A stretch of 64,000 nucleotides of DNA from Bauldia sp963759235 (GTDB lineage Bacteria > Pseudomonadota > Alphaproteobacteria > Rhizobiales > Kaistiaceae): positions 1-64,000 of the forward strand of contig CAVWYO010000001.1 in NCBI GenBank assembly GCA_963759235.1. The letters run 5' to 3'. Numbering within the stretch: position 1 is the stretch's first letter; every line of letters begins with the position of its first letter. The notes beneath the pieces are model-generated. The model saw only the letters and a list, made by a program, of their open reading frames with translations, did not search any database and was not told the DNA's origin. A program made the position numbers and the translations under genes. Positions 37,779-47,420 of the stretch are shown piece after piece.

Positions 37779-37815
37779 AACGGCCCCGTGCGCCCCCGCG
37801 GGGCCGTTCGCTTTT
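37779..37815 (+). terminator. intrinsic terminator
   Basis: A 10-bp stem AACGGCCCCG / CGGGGCCGTT, with an 10-base C-rich loop, followed by CGCTTTT. It lies 45 bases after the stop at 37734. Confidence 0.85.
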
Positions 37816-37860
37816 CCGGAGCGTAGTCACGATCGGAGGCCTTGGACCGGCAGCTCCCAG

Positions 37861-38403
37861 TCACACGCGTTCGAGCGGTCGGCGGGGGCCCGGCGGCAAG
37901 GTCACGCCGATTTGATCGCCCGGACGTACCGCGCCGCCGGCAGCCACGATTCCCATGACACCGGCCTTGCGGACGAAGTTGCCGTCGGCATCGCGGCCGA
38001 GCAACGCGTTCTTCAGCCCGGCCTGGAAATCGTCGAGCTGATGACAGGGATTGCGAAGGCCGGTGACCTCGACAACCGCGGTCTCTCCGAGGCTGAGTCG
38101 CGCGCCGACCGGCAGGCCGAGGAGGTCGATCCCCTCCGTGGTGATATTTTCGCCGATCGCGCCCGGCGAGACCCTGAAGCCGAGCGCAAGCAATTCATCG
38201 AACAGCTCGGCGTGGATCAGGTGGACCTGCCGGAGGTTCGGCTGGGTCGGATCGCGAGCGACACGGGAGCGGTGTCTGACCGTCTCGCCGCAATGGGCGT
38301 CGCCCTCGACGCCGAGCCCCGCGAGCAAACGGATCGCCCCGGCGTTGCGTTTGGCGAACGAGTGGTTCGGGCTGAGGCTGACGGCCTTCACCATGGCGGC
38401 CAT
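37861..38403 (-). CDS. MOSC-domain protein
   Basis: Encodes 180 residues (177 from the alternative ATG 38394). The MOSC fold is shown by GLGVEGDAHCGETVRHRS, VSPGAIGENITTEGIDL, the conserved Cys in VTGLRNPCHQLDDF, and GVMGIVAAGGAVRPGD. MOSC domains bind sulfur-carrying or molybdenum-cofactor ligands; the actual substrate is unknown. It lies 13 bases after leuC on the same strand. Confidence 0.9.
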   Translation of the reverse strand: MAAMVKAVSLSPNHSFAKRNAGAIRLLAGLGVEGDAHCGETVRHRSRVARDPTQPNLRQVHLIHAELFDELLALGFRVSPGAIGENITTEGIDLLGLPVGARLSLGETAVVEVTGLRNPCHQLDDFQAGLKNALLGRDADGNFVRKAGVMGIVAAGGAVRPGDQIGVTLPPGPRRPLERV

Positions 38404-38416
38404 CAGTCCCTCCGGC

Positions 38417-39829
<1,413 letters not shown>

Positions 39830-40150
39830 GGGGCGTGGCTCTGTCGGAACTGGGCGATGTACTAAATCGCCGGTTGGATAGGGAAAGGTCGGGGGGGCGG
39901 CGCGAAACCGCCTGTCAGGCGCGGCCCGGTCCCCTGACGGCAAACATGCGAGCGTAAAAGCGCCAAGGCAAACGGAAATGATCGGCAATCATGCCGACCT
40001 CGGTCGGCACCGCCTTCCAGTCATCCGTCATTGCCTGCCCGAACCGGTTCATGCCCGCCATATTACGCCAAGGGATCAACACTTTGAAACTCCCAGCCTA
40101 TATAGCTGGCTTTCCGGATTCCGTTACCAGGTCGGGGGCGGGGAGACAAA
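39830..40150. other. gene-free stretch between leuC and a divergent secreted-protein gene
   Basis: I see no credible reading frame in these 321 bases. They should hold the divergent promoters of leuC and the gene at 40151. An AT-richer patch with TATATA around 40098-40106 is the only candidate promoter-like feature. No riboswitch or leader peptide is recognisable. Confidence 0.5.
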
Positions 40151-40924
40151 ATGCAAAGTTTCTGCACACGACTTGCGGCGATCGCCATCCCCGGTCTGCT
40201 TCTGATCCTAGCAGCACCGGCAACCGCCAAATCGTGCCAGAAGGAAACCTTCGAAGACAGCGACTATGTCGTCTGCAGCTTCGACCTCGCCGAAGCCGAT
40301 CTGAGGCTCTATTGGCGCCAGCCGGACGGCACGCCCTACGCAACGTTCCCCGCTCTCGCTTCCCAGCTAGCCAACGAGGGGCTGTCGCTTGAATTCGCCA
40401 TGAACGGCGGCATGTATGGCGACGACCTCACGCCCATCGGCCTTTACATCGAGGACGGGAAAACACTGCGGCCACTCAACACGGCGACGTCGGACGTCAA
40501 GCCGGCACCGAACTTCTACAAGAAACCGAACGGTGTCTTCTATGTCGGCGGCGGCGAGGCGGGCGTGTTGACGACGGAGGCGTTCGCCGCCCGCCATCCG
40601 GAGGTCGCGTTCGCCACGCAGTCCGGCCCGATGCTGGTGATCGGCGGTAAACTGCACCCGGCTTTCATCGTCGGCTCCAACTCGCTCAAGAAGAGGAACG
40701 GCGTCTGCGCGCCGAACCCGACGGAAGTCCGCTTCGCGATCACCGAAGGCGAAGTCAATTTCTACGATTTCGGCCGGTTCTTCCGCGACCATCTCGGCTG
40801 CGACAACGCGCTATTCCTCGATGGCGGTTCGGCACCCGGCCTGTATTCGCCGGAGCTTGGCCGCGACGATGTTCCCGGCCACAACGGCTACGGCCCGATC
40901 ATCGCGGTGGTCCGCCACAACTGA
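40151..40924 (+). CDS. secreted phosphodiester glycosidase-family protein (DUF2233)
   Basis: Encodes 257 residues. Signal peptide 1-26 (MQSFCTRLAAIAIPGLLLIL ending TAK). The NAGPA/DUF2233 fold is shown by LEFAMNGGMYGDDLTPIGLYI, NGVFYVGGGEAGVL, QSGPMLVIGGKLHPAF, and the C-terminal DNALFLDGGSAPGLYS. The family includes enzymes that remove GlcNAc from phosphodiester-linked glycans; the local substrate is unknown. A GGGGAG site precedes the ATG. Confidence 0.9.
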   Translation: MQSFCTRLAAIAIPGLLLILAAPATAKSCQKETFEDSDYVVCSFDLAEADLRLYWRQPDGTPYATFPALASQLANEGLSLEFAMNGGMYGDDLTPIGLYIEDGKTLRPLNTATSDVKPAPNFYKKPNGVFYVGGGEAGVLTTEAFAARHPEVAFATQSGPMLVIGGKLHPAFIVGSNSLKKRNGVCAPNPTEVRFAITEGEVNFYDFGRFFRDHLGCDNALFLDGGSAPGLYSPELGRDDVPGHNGYGPIIAVVRHN

Positions 40925-40933
40925 CAACCCCCA

Positions 40934-40959
40934 CCGCGCCGGCCGATTGGCCGGCGCGG
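40934..40959. terminator. terminator-like hairpin
   Basis: An 11-bp perfect stem CCGCGCCGGCC / GGCCGGCGCGG with a GATT loop. It lies between the convergent genes ending at 40924 and 40984. It has no clear T-run on the plus side, so it may be Rho-assisted or only structural. Confidence 0.5.
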
Positions 40960-40983
40960 CGGGGATCGTTCAGCTCCGCGCCG

Positions 40984-41274
40984 CTAGCCGCTTGGGAGGG
41001 AACGGCAATAGGCGACCTCGGACGCCGCATAGTGGGTCGGCGTCTTCAAGACCGTCAGGCAGTGGGCGATGGTCTCCGACCCGGAGGTCTGCATCGGCGC
41101 CGACGAGAGCATCGGCGGGCCCGCGCCGGTATCACCGTTGGCCGCCAGCTGAGGGACATTCAGATAGTTCTGCTGAGCATGGCTCGTATCCGCATGGCTC
41201 TTGGCGAGGGCCAGGTCCGCCCCGCCAAGCATCAACGCCAGCGTCGCGGCCGCGATGACAAGTTGCTTCTTCAT
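40984..41274 (-). CDS. small secreted protein
   Basis: Encodes 96 residues with GGAG seven bases before the ATG. Signal peptide 1-24 (MKKQLVIAAATLALMLGGAD, ending ALA). The mature region is low-complexity (Gln, Asn, Ser, Ala) with two Cys near the C-terminus (IAHCLTVLKTPTHYAASEVAYCRS), which may form a disulfide. The function is unknown. Confidence 0.7.
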   Translation of the reverse strand: MKKQLVIAAATLALMLGGADLALAKSHADTSHAQQNYLNVPQLAANGDTGAGPPMLSSAPMQTSGSETIAHCLTVLKTPTHYAASEVAYCRSLPSG

Positions 41275-41533
41275 TTTGAGTCTCCATGGTCGACTGGTCG
41301 CCCTTTCGTGGCGTCACCCAACCTCCACAATCCATCCCGGCCCTGGCGGTTTCATCGCGAAAGAATCAAGATAAAGTGATGGTTCACCGGGCCGGCGGCG
41401 ACCGCGATGGGTGCCGGACGGAGCTATCGCGGTCGTGGCTGATTCCAGCCGTTTGGCGGTCGGCGATGGCGATCTTTGACGCCGCGACCGGCTCCGCCGC
41501 CGACGGGGTGGCAAAGCGCCGCGGCAGAAACCC

Positions 41534-42409
41534 TCAGCCGAGCTCGACGAGCACGATCTCGGGCGGCACCCCGAACCGCACCGGCATGATCGAACAGCCA
41601 AGCCCGCCAGACACGATCAGGTGCCGACCGTCCTCGACGATATGGCCATAGGCGAAGCGGTCGCCATAGGCCGAGGGAACGACCGGGCGGCCGAAGAACG
41701 GCAGGTTGACCTGACCGCCATGGGTATGACCGGAAAGGGTCAGGCTCACCCGGTCCGGCACTTTGACGAAAATGTCCGGTTCGTGCGCGAGAAGGATCAT
41801 CGGGCGCTCGTCGGCCGCCTGGGCCAACGTGCCGGGAAGATCGTCGACGCCGATATACGCGCCGGGCCCGACCTGATGGGCGAGCTGATCGCCCAGGCCG
41901 GCAAGCCAGAATTCCGGCCCGTTCACCGGGCGGATCAACTCGACGTTGTTTTCCATCACTGGAATGTCGTTGTCGCCAAGGGCCGAACGGACAACGTCCG
42001 CGTTCGACCACCAATCGTGGTTGCCGAGAATCGACCGGACGCCAAGCGGCGCCTTGAGACCACGAAACACTTGCCCCCACGCGTTGGCTGGAACGGTTCC
42101 GGTTCGGAACCTGTTCATGCCCGCAACGTAGTCGCCAAGCAGAACCGTGAGGTCCGGTCGCAAGCTGTTGGTGACGTCGACGATCTCCTCGAGCCGCGAT
42201 ACCGGCATCCATGGCTCGCAGGCGTGCGTGTCGGCAATGACGGCGAGCCGAACCGGGCGCTGCCCCTGTGGCCAGCCCGGCGGGGTCACACGGTAGCGGG
42301 TCACATCGAGTCGGAAGCGCGGCTCGATCGCAAACGCATAGGAAGCAAGACCGAGGGTGGCAACCGAGGCTACCCCGAACAGCTTCAAAAAGGAGCGACG
42401 CGAGAGCAT
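41534..42409 (-). CDS. Tat-exported metallophosphoesterase
   Basis: Encodes 291 residues. The N-terminus MLSRRSFLKLFGVASVA carries the twin-arginine motif SRRSFLK. The calcineurin-like metal site is complete: VIADTHA, LLGDYVAG, LGNHDWW, LLAHEPDI and SGHTHGGQ. It resembles YkuE/YaeI-type phosphoesterases acting outside the cytoplasm; the substrate is not identifiable. It is monocistronic as far as can be seen. Confidence 0.92.
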   Translation of the reverse strand: MLSRRSFLKLFGVASVATLGLASYAFAIEPRFRLDVTRYRVTPPGWPQGQRPVRLAVIADTHACEPWMPVSRLEEIVDVTNSLRPDLTVLLGDYVAGMNRFRTGTVPANAWGQVFRGLKAPLGVRSILGNHDWWSNADVVRSALGDNDIPVMENNVELIRPVNGPEFWLAGLGDQLAHQVGPGAYIGVDDLPGTLAQAADERPMILLAHEPDIFVKVPDRVSLTLSGHTHGGQVNLPFFGRPVVPSAYGDRFAYGHIVEDGRHLIVSGGLGCSIMPVRFGVPPEIVLVELG

Positions 42410-42499
42410 CCCTCGGGATAAGCCACAATTTTGCTCGAACTTAGGACAAATCCGCGGCGATATAAAAAGCTGGTTAATAGCCGTCGCCGAGGCGCCCGC

Positions 42500-42883
42500 T
42501 CAGTCGCCGACGACCTCGATCTCAACCCGGACCTTGCCGTCCGCGATGCGCTTTGCCAGGGCGGCAAGATCGACGCCATCCGGCATCCCGCTGATCTCCA
42601 GACTACCGCTCACAATCGGATCGCGGATCACCGGGCTCATCACCACCTCGCCGTCAACGCGAAGATCCACCTTGCTGCCAACGTTCTTGAGCGTCAGCTC
42701 TTTCAAGGCATCCGCCAATTCCGGCGCCAGGTGTAGGCGGATCACGGGCTGGCCGACGCCCACCCACCCCACCGCCGCTTGGGTCACGACCAGAACGAGA
42801 GGCTCGGCCGAGGCAATCGAAGGGATGAGAATTGTGAGGCCGAGGAAGAGAGCGCCGAGCCGGTTGAACCGGGTACCTGCCAT
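42500..42883 (-). CDS. secreted SecD-P1-head-like protein
   Basis: Encodes 127 residues. Signal peptide 1-26 (ending ASA). The mature ~100 residues (VIRLHLAPELADALKELTLK, KVDLRVDGEVVMSPVIRDPI, GSLEISG) resemble the periplasmic P1-head subdomain of SecD without the membrane domains. It could bind exported proteins or partners of SecDF; this is inferred from fold only. It lies seven bases after rplS, apparently in the ribosomal operon. Confidence 0.75.
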   Translation of the reverse strand: MAGTRFNRLGALFLGLTILIPSIASAEPLVLVVTQAAVGWVGVGQPVIRLHLAPELADALKELTLKNVGSKVDLRVDGEVVMSPVIRDPIVSGSLEISGMPDGVDLAALAKRIADGKVRVEIEVVGD

Positions 42884-42890
42884 TGCTTGC

Positions 42891-43322
42891 CTATTTCACC
42901 GCTTCGGCTTCGGCAACCGGCGGCGCGTTGAGGGCGGCCTCGACCTCGACGGTGCGGGTGCGGCGATCCTGCTTCTCGGCGATGCGCGCCGACTTGCCGC
43001 GACGGCCGCGAAGATAATAGAGCTTGGCCCGACGCACCTTGCCCCGGCGAACAACGTCGATCAACTCGATCGACGGCGAATAGACCGGGAAGACGCGCTC
43101 GACGCCCTCTCCATAGGAGATCTTGCGGACTGTGAAGCTCTCATTGATGCCGCCACCGGAGCGGGCGATGCAGACGCCCTCATAGGCCTGGATGCGGGTG
43201 CGGGTTCCCTCGGTCACTTTCACGTTGACACGGACGGTGTCGCCGGGGGCGAAATCGGGGATCGCGCGCATGGCGGCAACCGTCTCGACCTGCTCTTGCT
43301 CGAGCTTCTGAATGATGTTCAT
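42891..43322 (-). CDS. rplS: 50S ribosomal protein L19
   Basis: Encodes 143 residues from ATG 43322 (MNIIQKLEQEQVETVAAMRA). L19 blocks: DTVRVNVKVTEGTRTRIQAYEG, RVFPVYSPSIELIDVVRRGK, VRRAKLYYLRGRRGKSARI. It sits at the 30S-50S interface. It is the end of the ffh-rpsP-rimM-trmD-rplS operon. The C-terminal ~20 residues are an Ala/Glu-rich tail common in alphaproteobacteria. Confidence 0.97.
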   Translation of the reverse strand: MNIIQKLEQEQVETVAAMRAIPDFAPGDTVRVNVKVTEGTRTRIQAYEGVCIARSGGGINESFTVRKISYGEGVERVFPVYSPSIELIDVVRRGKVRRAKLYYLRGRRGKSARIAEKQDRRTRTVEVEAALNAPPVAEAEAVK

Positions 43323-43424
43323 GGCGGAGGAACCTTCTTCTCGCGGCGGGCGGCGGCGCACAATCAAGCGCGATCCGGCCGTTTACCCGGCGGTCAAACT
43401 TTGGAAAGCCGGCGGTTCCATACT

Positions 43425-44132
43425 CTAATCGGCCGGCTTTGTCAATTCCCGTCGAGCGAAGAGATCTGGCCGGCGCTCGGCCGTGATGCGTGCCGCTTGG
43501 GCGCGGCGCCATTCGGCGATTCTGGCGTGGTTGCCGGAGGTCAGAACTTCGGGAATGGCCCGGCCTTCGAACACCGCCGGGCGGGTATATTGCGGATATT
43601 CGAGCAGGCCGTCGGCGAAGCTTTCGCTCTCCGCCGAGGCAACGTTGCCCATCACGCCGGGCAGAAGGCGCACCACTGCATCGAGGAGCGCCATCGCCGC
43701 GATCTCGCCGCCGGACAGGACAAAATCGCCGATCGACACTTCCTCCAGCCCGCGCGCCTCGATCACCCGCTCGTCGACCCCCTCGAATCGCCCGGCCACG
43801 ATGACGGCACCCGTACCGGCAGCGAGGGCTCGCACGCGAGCCTGATCGAGCGGCCGCCCACGGGGGCTCATCAGGAGCCGCGGCCGGTTGTCGGACGCGG
43901 GGCTCGCACCGTCGATCGCCGCGCCCAGCACGTCGGCGCGCATCACCATGCCCGGCCCGCCGCCGGCCGACGTTTCGTCGACCGAACGGTGCCTGTCGGT
44001 GGCGGCATCCCGGATGTCATGGACGTCGAGGGACCAGATGCCGTCAGCCAAGGCGCGCCCGGCAAGGCTGACGCCGAGCGGTCCCGGAAACATCTCCGGG
44101 AAGATGGTCAGCACCGTGGCGGCGAAGGTCAC
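43425..44132 (-). CDS. trmD: tRNA (guanine-N1)-methyltransferase
   Basis: Encodes 235 residues. It methylates G37 of tRNAs with AdoMet. The deep-trefoil-knot family blocks are present: VLTIFPEMFPGPLGVSLAGRAL, DETSAGGGPGMVMRADVL, MSPRGRPLDQ, IVAGRFEGVDERVIEA, ISIGD-like VSIGDFVLSGGE, and the C-terminal YTRPAVFEG. Its start overlaps the rimM stop by four bases (ATGA). Confidence 0.97.
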   Translation of the reverse strand: MTFAATVLTIFPEMFPGPLGVSLAGRALADGIWSLDVHDIRDAATDRHRSVDETSAGGGPGMVMRADVLGAAIDGASPASDNRPRLLMSPRGRPLDQARVRALAAGTGAVIVAGRFEGVDERVIEARGLEEVSIGDFVLSGGEIAAMALLDAVVRLLPGVMGNVASAESESFADGLLEYPQYTRPAVFEGRAIPEVLTSGNHARIAEWRRAQAARITAERRPDLFARRELTKPAD

Positions 44133-44680
44133 GTGGCTTCGTCCCGGTCGTCCGATCCGCCGAGCAGCCCTTGCGGCGGCTCCACAACCACCCGCCCGGC
44201 CGCAAGATCAATCTCCGGCACGATGGCGCGCGTGAACGGCACGAGCAGGGTGTCGCCCCGCGACGGGGCGATCTCCAAGAGATCGCCGGCCCCATAATTC
44301 TGCACCGCGATGATCGTCCCGAGCCGAGCTCCGCTGACCGTCTCGGCGGCAAGGCCGATGAGATCGGCATGGTAAAACTCGTCGGCGCCGGATTCGGGCA
44401 ATCGCTCGCGGAGGACACCGAGCTCGACGCCGTTCAGCGCCGCCGCCTGGTTGCGGTCGCCGATCCCCTTGAAGCGGACGACCAACATGTCGGGCGAAGT
44501 GCCGGCGGCGGGACGCAGCGCCTCGACCTCGAAGCTGCGGCCGTCCGGCGCCTCCAGAGGGCCGTAGGCGGCAATGTCGGAGGGCACCCCGGTGAACGCC
44601 TTCACCCGCACCTCCCCCTTGATGCCGTGAGCGGCGCCGATCCGGGCGATGACGACCCGCTCCGGCGACGGCGAGGCCAT
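44129..44680 (-). CDS. rimM: ribosome maturation factor RimM
   Basis: Encodes 183 residues from ATG 44680. The N-terminal RimM domain starts VVIARIGAAHGIKGEVRVKAFT; the PRC-barrel part includes FYHADLIGLAAET and DLLEIAPSRGDTLLVPFTRAIVPEID. It assists 16S 3' domain / S19 assembly. A longer frame to 45136 only overlaps rpsP and was rejected. It lies two bases after rpsP. Confidence 0.96.
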   Translation of the reverse strand: MASPSPERVVIARIGAAHGIKGEVRVKAFTGVPSDIAAYGPLEAPDGRSFEVEALRPAAGTSPDMLVVRFKGIGDRNQAAALNGVELGVLRERLPESGADEFYHADLIGLAAETVSGARLGTIIAVQNYGAGDLLEIAPSRGDTLLVPFTRAIVPEIDLAAGRVVVEPPQGLLGGSDDRDEAT

Positions 44681-44682
44681 TG

Positions 44683-45075
44683 CTAGCTTGTGGCTTCCCC
44701 GACCGCTTCGGCCGGGGCCGCCGCGGCTTCCTCCGCCTTGGCCTTCGCTTCGGCAGCCGCGGCAAGGCGCTCCTGCGCCTTCTTGCCGAGCTGGGCCTTG
44801 TGCGGATTGTTGCGCGGTGGCCGCTTGGCAAGACCAGCCGCGTCGAGGAAGCGCAGCACCCGGTCGGTCGGTTGGGCACCGACGCCGAGCCAATGCTGGA
44901 CCCGCTCGGTTTTGATGATGACGCGGTTCTCGTCGGTCTGCGGCAGCAGCGGATTGTAGGTGCCGACGATTTCGATGAAGCGCCCGTCGCGGGGCGCCCG
45001 CGCATCGGCGACAACGATCCGGTAGAACGGGCGCTTCTTGGCGCCGGCCCGGGCGAGACGAAGTTTCAGTGGCAT
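44683..45075 (-). CDS. rpsP: 30S ribosomal protein S16
   Basis: Encodes 130 residues. MPLKLRLARAGAKKRPFYRI and VVADARAPRDGRFIEIVGTY are the S16 signature; an Ala/Glu-rich C-terminal tail of ~35 residues is typical for alphaproteobacteria. Its ribosome-binding site AAGGAAG lies inside the last codons of the upstream 45076-45495 gene, whose TAA directly abuts the rpsP ATG. Confidence 0.97.
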   Translation of the reverse strand: MPLKLRLARAGAKKRPFYRIVVADARAPRDGRFIEIVGTYNPLLPQTDENRVIIKTERVQHWLGVGAQPTDRVLRFLDAAGLAKRPPRNNPHKAQLGKKAQERLAAAAEAKAKAEEAAAAPAEAVGEATS

Positions 45076-45495
45076 TTACATCTTCCTTTGTTCGAGCTTG
45101 GGTTTTGCAGGCATTCCTTCGACTATTCGCCTCCATTCCGCGTTCATATATTCCGAAGCTAAATCGAGAATTTTAGCGGGATCGGGAAAAAGCTCTCTGT
45201 CCACTTTCAGCAATTTGATAAGTTCATCTGAGGTGTGTTCATGATATGACATCTGAACAAGAATCCTAATTTGGTAGTATAAACCATCTATGAGAGGACT
45301 CCTGGATTCAGATCCAATCTCAAGTCTAAAATCTTCTTCGAGATAATTTGAAAATAACCGTCCTAAATTCTGAATTCTTTCAAGTTCCATCTGCACCACG
45401 CGCGCTTTGCGGTCTCGTTGCACGGAAAAGGCGAAGGTGAGCACTGCGGCGATCGCCGCAACCAGCGCTCCAAGTGCAGCAAGGTAACCGATCAT
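45076..45495 (-). CDS. AT-rich membrane-anchored protein inserted between ffh and rpsP
   Basis: Encodes 139 residues. An N-terminal transmembrane helix (IGYLAALGALVAAIAAVLTFAF) is followed by a charged soluble domain, mostly helical (VVQMELERIQNLGRLFSNYLEEDF, DELIKLLKVDRELFPDPAKILD). No family is recognised. By hand count, bases 45121-45420 are about 41% G+C, against roughly 65% around them, so most of the gene looks acquired. The joins are exact: its ATG overlaps the ffh stop (ATGA), and its TAA touches the rpsP ATG. It should therefore be translated with the signal-recognition and ribosomal genes. Confidence 0.75.
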   Translation of the reverse strand: MIGYLAALGALVAAIAAVLTFAFSVQRDRKARVVQMELERIQNLGRLFSNYLEEDFRLEIGSESRSPLIDGLYYQIRILVQMSYHEHTSDELIKLLKVDRELFPDPAKILDLASEYMNAEWRRIVEGMPAKPKLEQRKM

Positions 45496-47015
45496 TTCTT
45501 CTTTCCCGGTAATCCCGGCAGGCGGCCACCGAGACCCGGAAGCTTCGCGCCGCCGACGCCGGGAAGCCCCGGGAGGCCGCCGCCCGGCAGTGATCCGGGA
45601 AGGCCGCCGGGCAGGCCACCGCCCCCCCTGGCAAGCCGCTCCAGCGCGGCGGGGTCCATCTGCGGCATGCCGCCACCTGCACCGCCCATCCCGGCCATGC
45701 GGGCGAACATGCCCTTGCCCCGACCCATCTGCTTCATCATGTCGGCCATCTGGCGGTGCATCTTGAGGAGCTTGTTGATCTCCTCGACTCGGGTGCCGGA
45801 ACCGGCGGCGATGCGGCGCTTGCGGCTCGCCTTGAGGATGTCGGGGTTCTTCCGCTCCTTCTTCGTCATCGACGAGATGATTGCGGTCTGGCGTTTGAAG
45901 ACAGCGTCGTCGATGCCCATGGCGTCGATCTGCTTCTTCATCTTGCCGACGCCGGGAAGCAGCCCCATCACCCCGGACATGCCGCCGATCTTCGCCATCT
46001 GGCCAAGCTGCTCGGCAAGGTCGTCGAGATCGAAGACGCCCTTGCGCATGCGCTCGGCGGTCTTGGCGGCCTTCTCGGCGTCGAAGTTGGCCGCCGCCTT
46101 CTCGACCAGGCCGACCACGTCGCCCATGCCGAGAATGCGCCCGGCGATGCGCCTCGGATCGAACTCCTCCAGCGCGTCGAGCTTCTCGCCGACCGCGATC
46201 AGCTTGATCGGCTTGTCGGTGACCGCCCGCATGGACAGCGCAGCGCCGCCGCGCCCGTCGCCATCGACACGCGTGAGGACGATGCCCGTGACACCGACCC
46301 GCTCGTTGAACGACTTCGCCACATTGACCGCGTCCTGGCCGGTCAGCGCGTCGGCGACGAGGAGAATCTCGTGCGGGTTCGTCGCCCGCTTGATCTCGGC
46401 CATCTCGGCCATCAGCAACTCGTCGATATGGGTGCGGCCTGCGGTGTCGAGGATGACCACGTCATAGCCGCCGAGCCGGGCGGCGGAGAGCGCCCGCCTG
46501 CCGATCTCGACCGGCATCTGGCCGGCGACGATCGGCAGTGTGTCGACGCCCGCCTGCTCACCGAGGATCTTCAACTGTTCCTGTGCCGCCGGCCGGCGGG
46601 TGTCGAGCGAGGCCATCAACACCTTGCGCTTGTCGCGGTCGGTGAGCCGCCGGGCGATCTTCGCGGTGGTGGTCGTCTTGCCCGAGCCCTGCAAGCCGAC
46701 AAGCATGATCGGCACCGGCGCCGGAGCGTTGAGGTCGATGGTCTCGGCGTCCGAACCGAGCATCTCGACCATCTGGTCGTGGACGATCTTGACCACCATC
46801 TGGCCGGGGGTGACCGAGCGGATCACCTCCTGGCCGACGGCGCGGCTTCTGACCTTGTCGGTAAACGAGCGGACCACGTCGAGCGCCACGTCGGCCTCGA
46901 TCAGGGCGCGGCGGACCTCGCGCATCGCCTCGTTGACGTCGGCCTCCGACAGCGCGCCGCGCTTGGTGAGGCGGTCGAAGATCGCGCCGAGGCGTTCGGA
47001 AAGGGTGTCAAACAT
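45492..47015 (-). CDS. ffh: signal recognition particle protein Ffh
   Basis: Encodes 507 residues from ATG 47015 (MFDTLSERLGAIFDRLTKRG). The N domain is residues 1-90; the G domain has P-loop GLQGSGKTTTTAKIA, DTRRPAAQEQL, DTAGRTHIDE and TRVDGDGRGGAALS. The M domain runs from ~300 with GMGDVVGLVEKA and the RNA-binding SGTRVEEINKLLKMHRQM. The last ~60 residues are an unusual LPG/GGG repeat tail ending GKKK. It binds signal peptides on ribosomes and delivers them to FtsY (encoded at 50.5 kb). Confidence 0.97.
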   Translation of the reverse strand: MFDTLSERLGAIFDRLTKRGALSEADVNEAMREVRRALIEADVALDVVRSFTDKVRSRAVGQEVIRSVTPGQMVVKIVHDQMVEMLGSDAETIDLNAPAPVPIMLVGLQGSGKTTTTAKIARRLTDRDKRKVLMASLDTRRPAAQEQLKILGEQAGVDTLPIVAGQMPVEIGRRALSAARLGGYDVVILDTAGRTHIDELLMAEMAEIKRATNPHEILLVADALTGQDAVNVAKSFNERVGVTGIVLTRVDGDGRGGAALSMRAVTDKPIKLIAVGEKLDALEEFDPRRIAGRILGMGDVVGLVEKAAANFDAEKAAKTAERMRKGVFDLDDLAEQLGQMAKIGGMSGVMGLLPGVGKMKKQIDAMGIDDAVFKRQTAIISSMTKKERKNPDILKASRKRRIAAGSGTRVEEINKLLKMHRQMADMMKQMGRGKGMFARMAGMGGAGGGMPQMDPAALERLARGGGGLPGGLPGSLPGGGLPGLPGVGGAKLPGLGGRLPGLPGKKK

Positions 47016-47420
47016 CGTCAGGTCGCCGGAACCGTTCTCTTGAGTCCTATTCCATGTCGTCGCCACGCAGCCAATCCGCAAGCCGCCCGTCATGCACCAA
47101 CCGCGCCCGCGGGCGCATCGCGCTGGCGGACGGTAACCTCCGGGATCGTGCCCCGGTCGGCGTGTGGACGTTCGGCTCTTTCAAGCGTCGCGGGCTTCTT
47201 ACGCGGTGCGGCTGCGCGCGTCAATCAAAGCAAAAGGCGCAAATTGCCGAAAAGAGGAGAGCCGACGCCAAGAAAACTGACGCCGGCCCAGTGAGCGAGA
47301 ACGCAATGAACCGAAGGTGCTGAAAAAGGGCGTCGGCCCTGCGTCAGACAGCTAAGCCCGAGTTCGATGGCACTGGTTTGACGGCAGAGACTAAGATCGG
47401 CTTGGCGGGCCGCTCCGCGT
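47016..47420. other. gene-free stretch between ffh and msrA
   Basis: About 405 bases. I see no reading frame with a plausible start, composition or family. It should hold the promoter for the ffh operon. A patch at 47220-47300 is relatively A-rich, but no terminator or RNA gene can be supported. Confidence 0.5.

Noticed and set aside
40934..40959. Strong GC hairpin as a definite bidirectional terminator
   Set aside because: Kept only as terminator-like because there is no convincing T-run on either side.
44681..45136. N-terminal extension of RimM by ~150 residues
   Set aside because: The extension lies entirely on rpsP in another frame; the RimM domain starts at ATG 44680.
47054..47323. 89-codon plus-strand frame between ffh and msrA
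   Set aside because: Poor composition, no ribosome-binding site, no recognisable motif.
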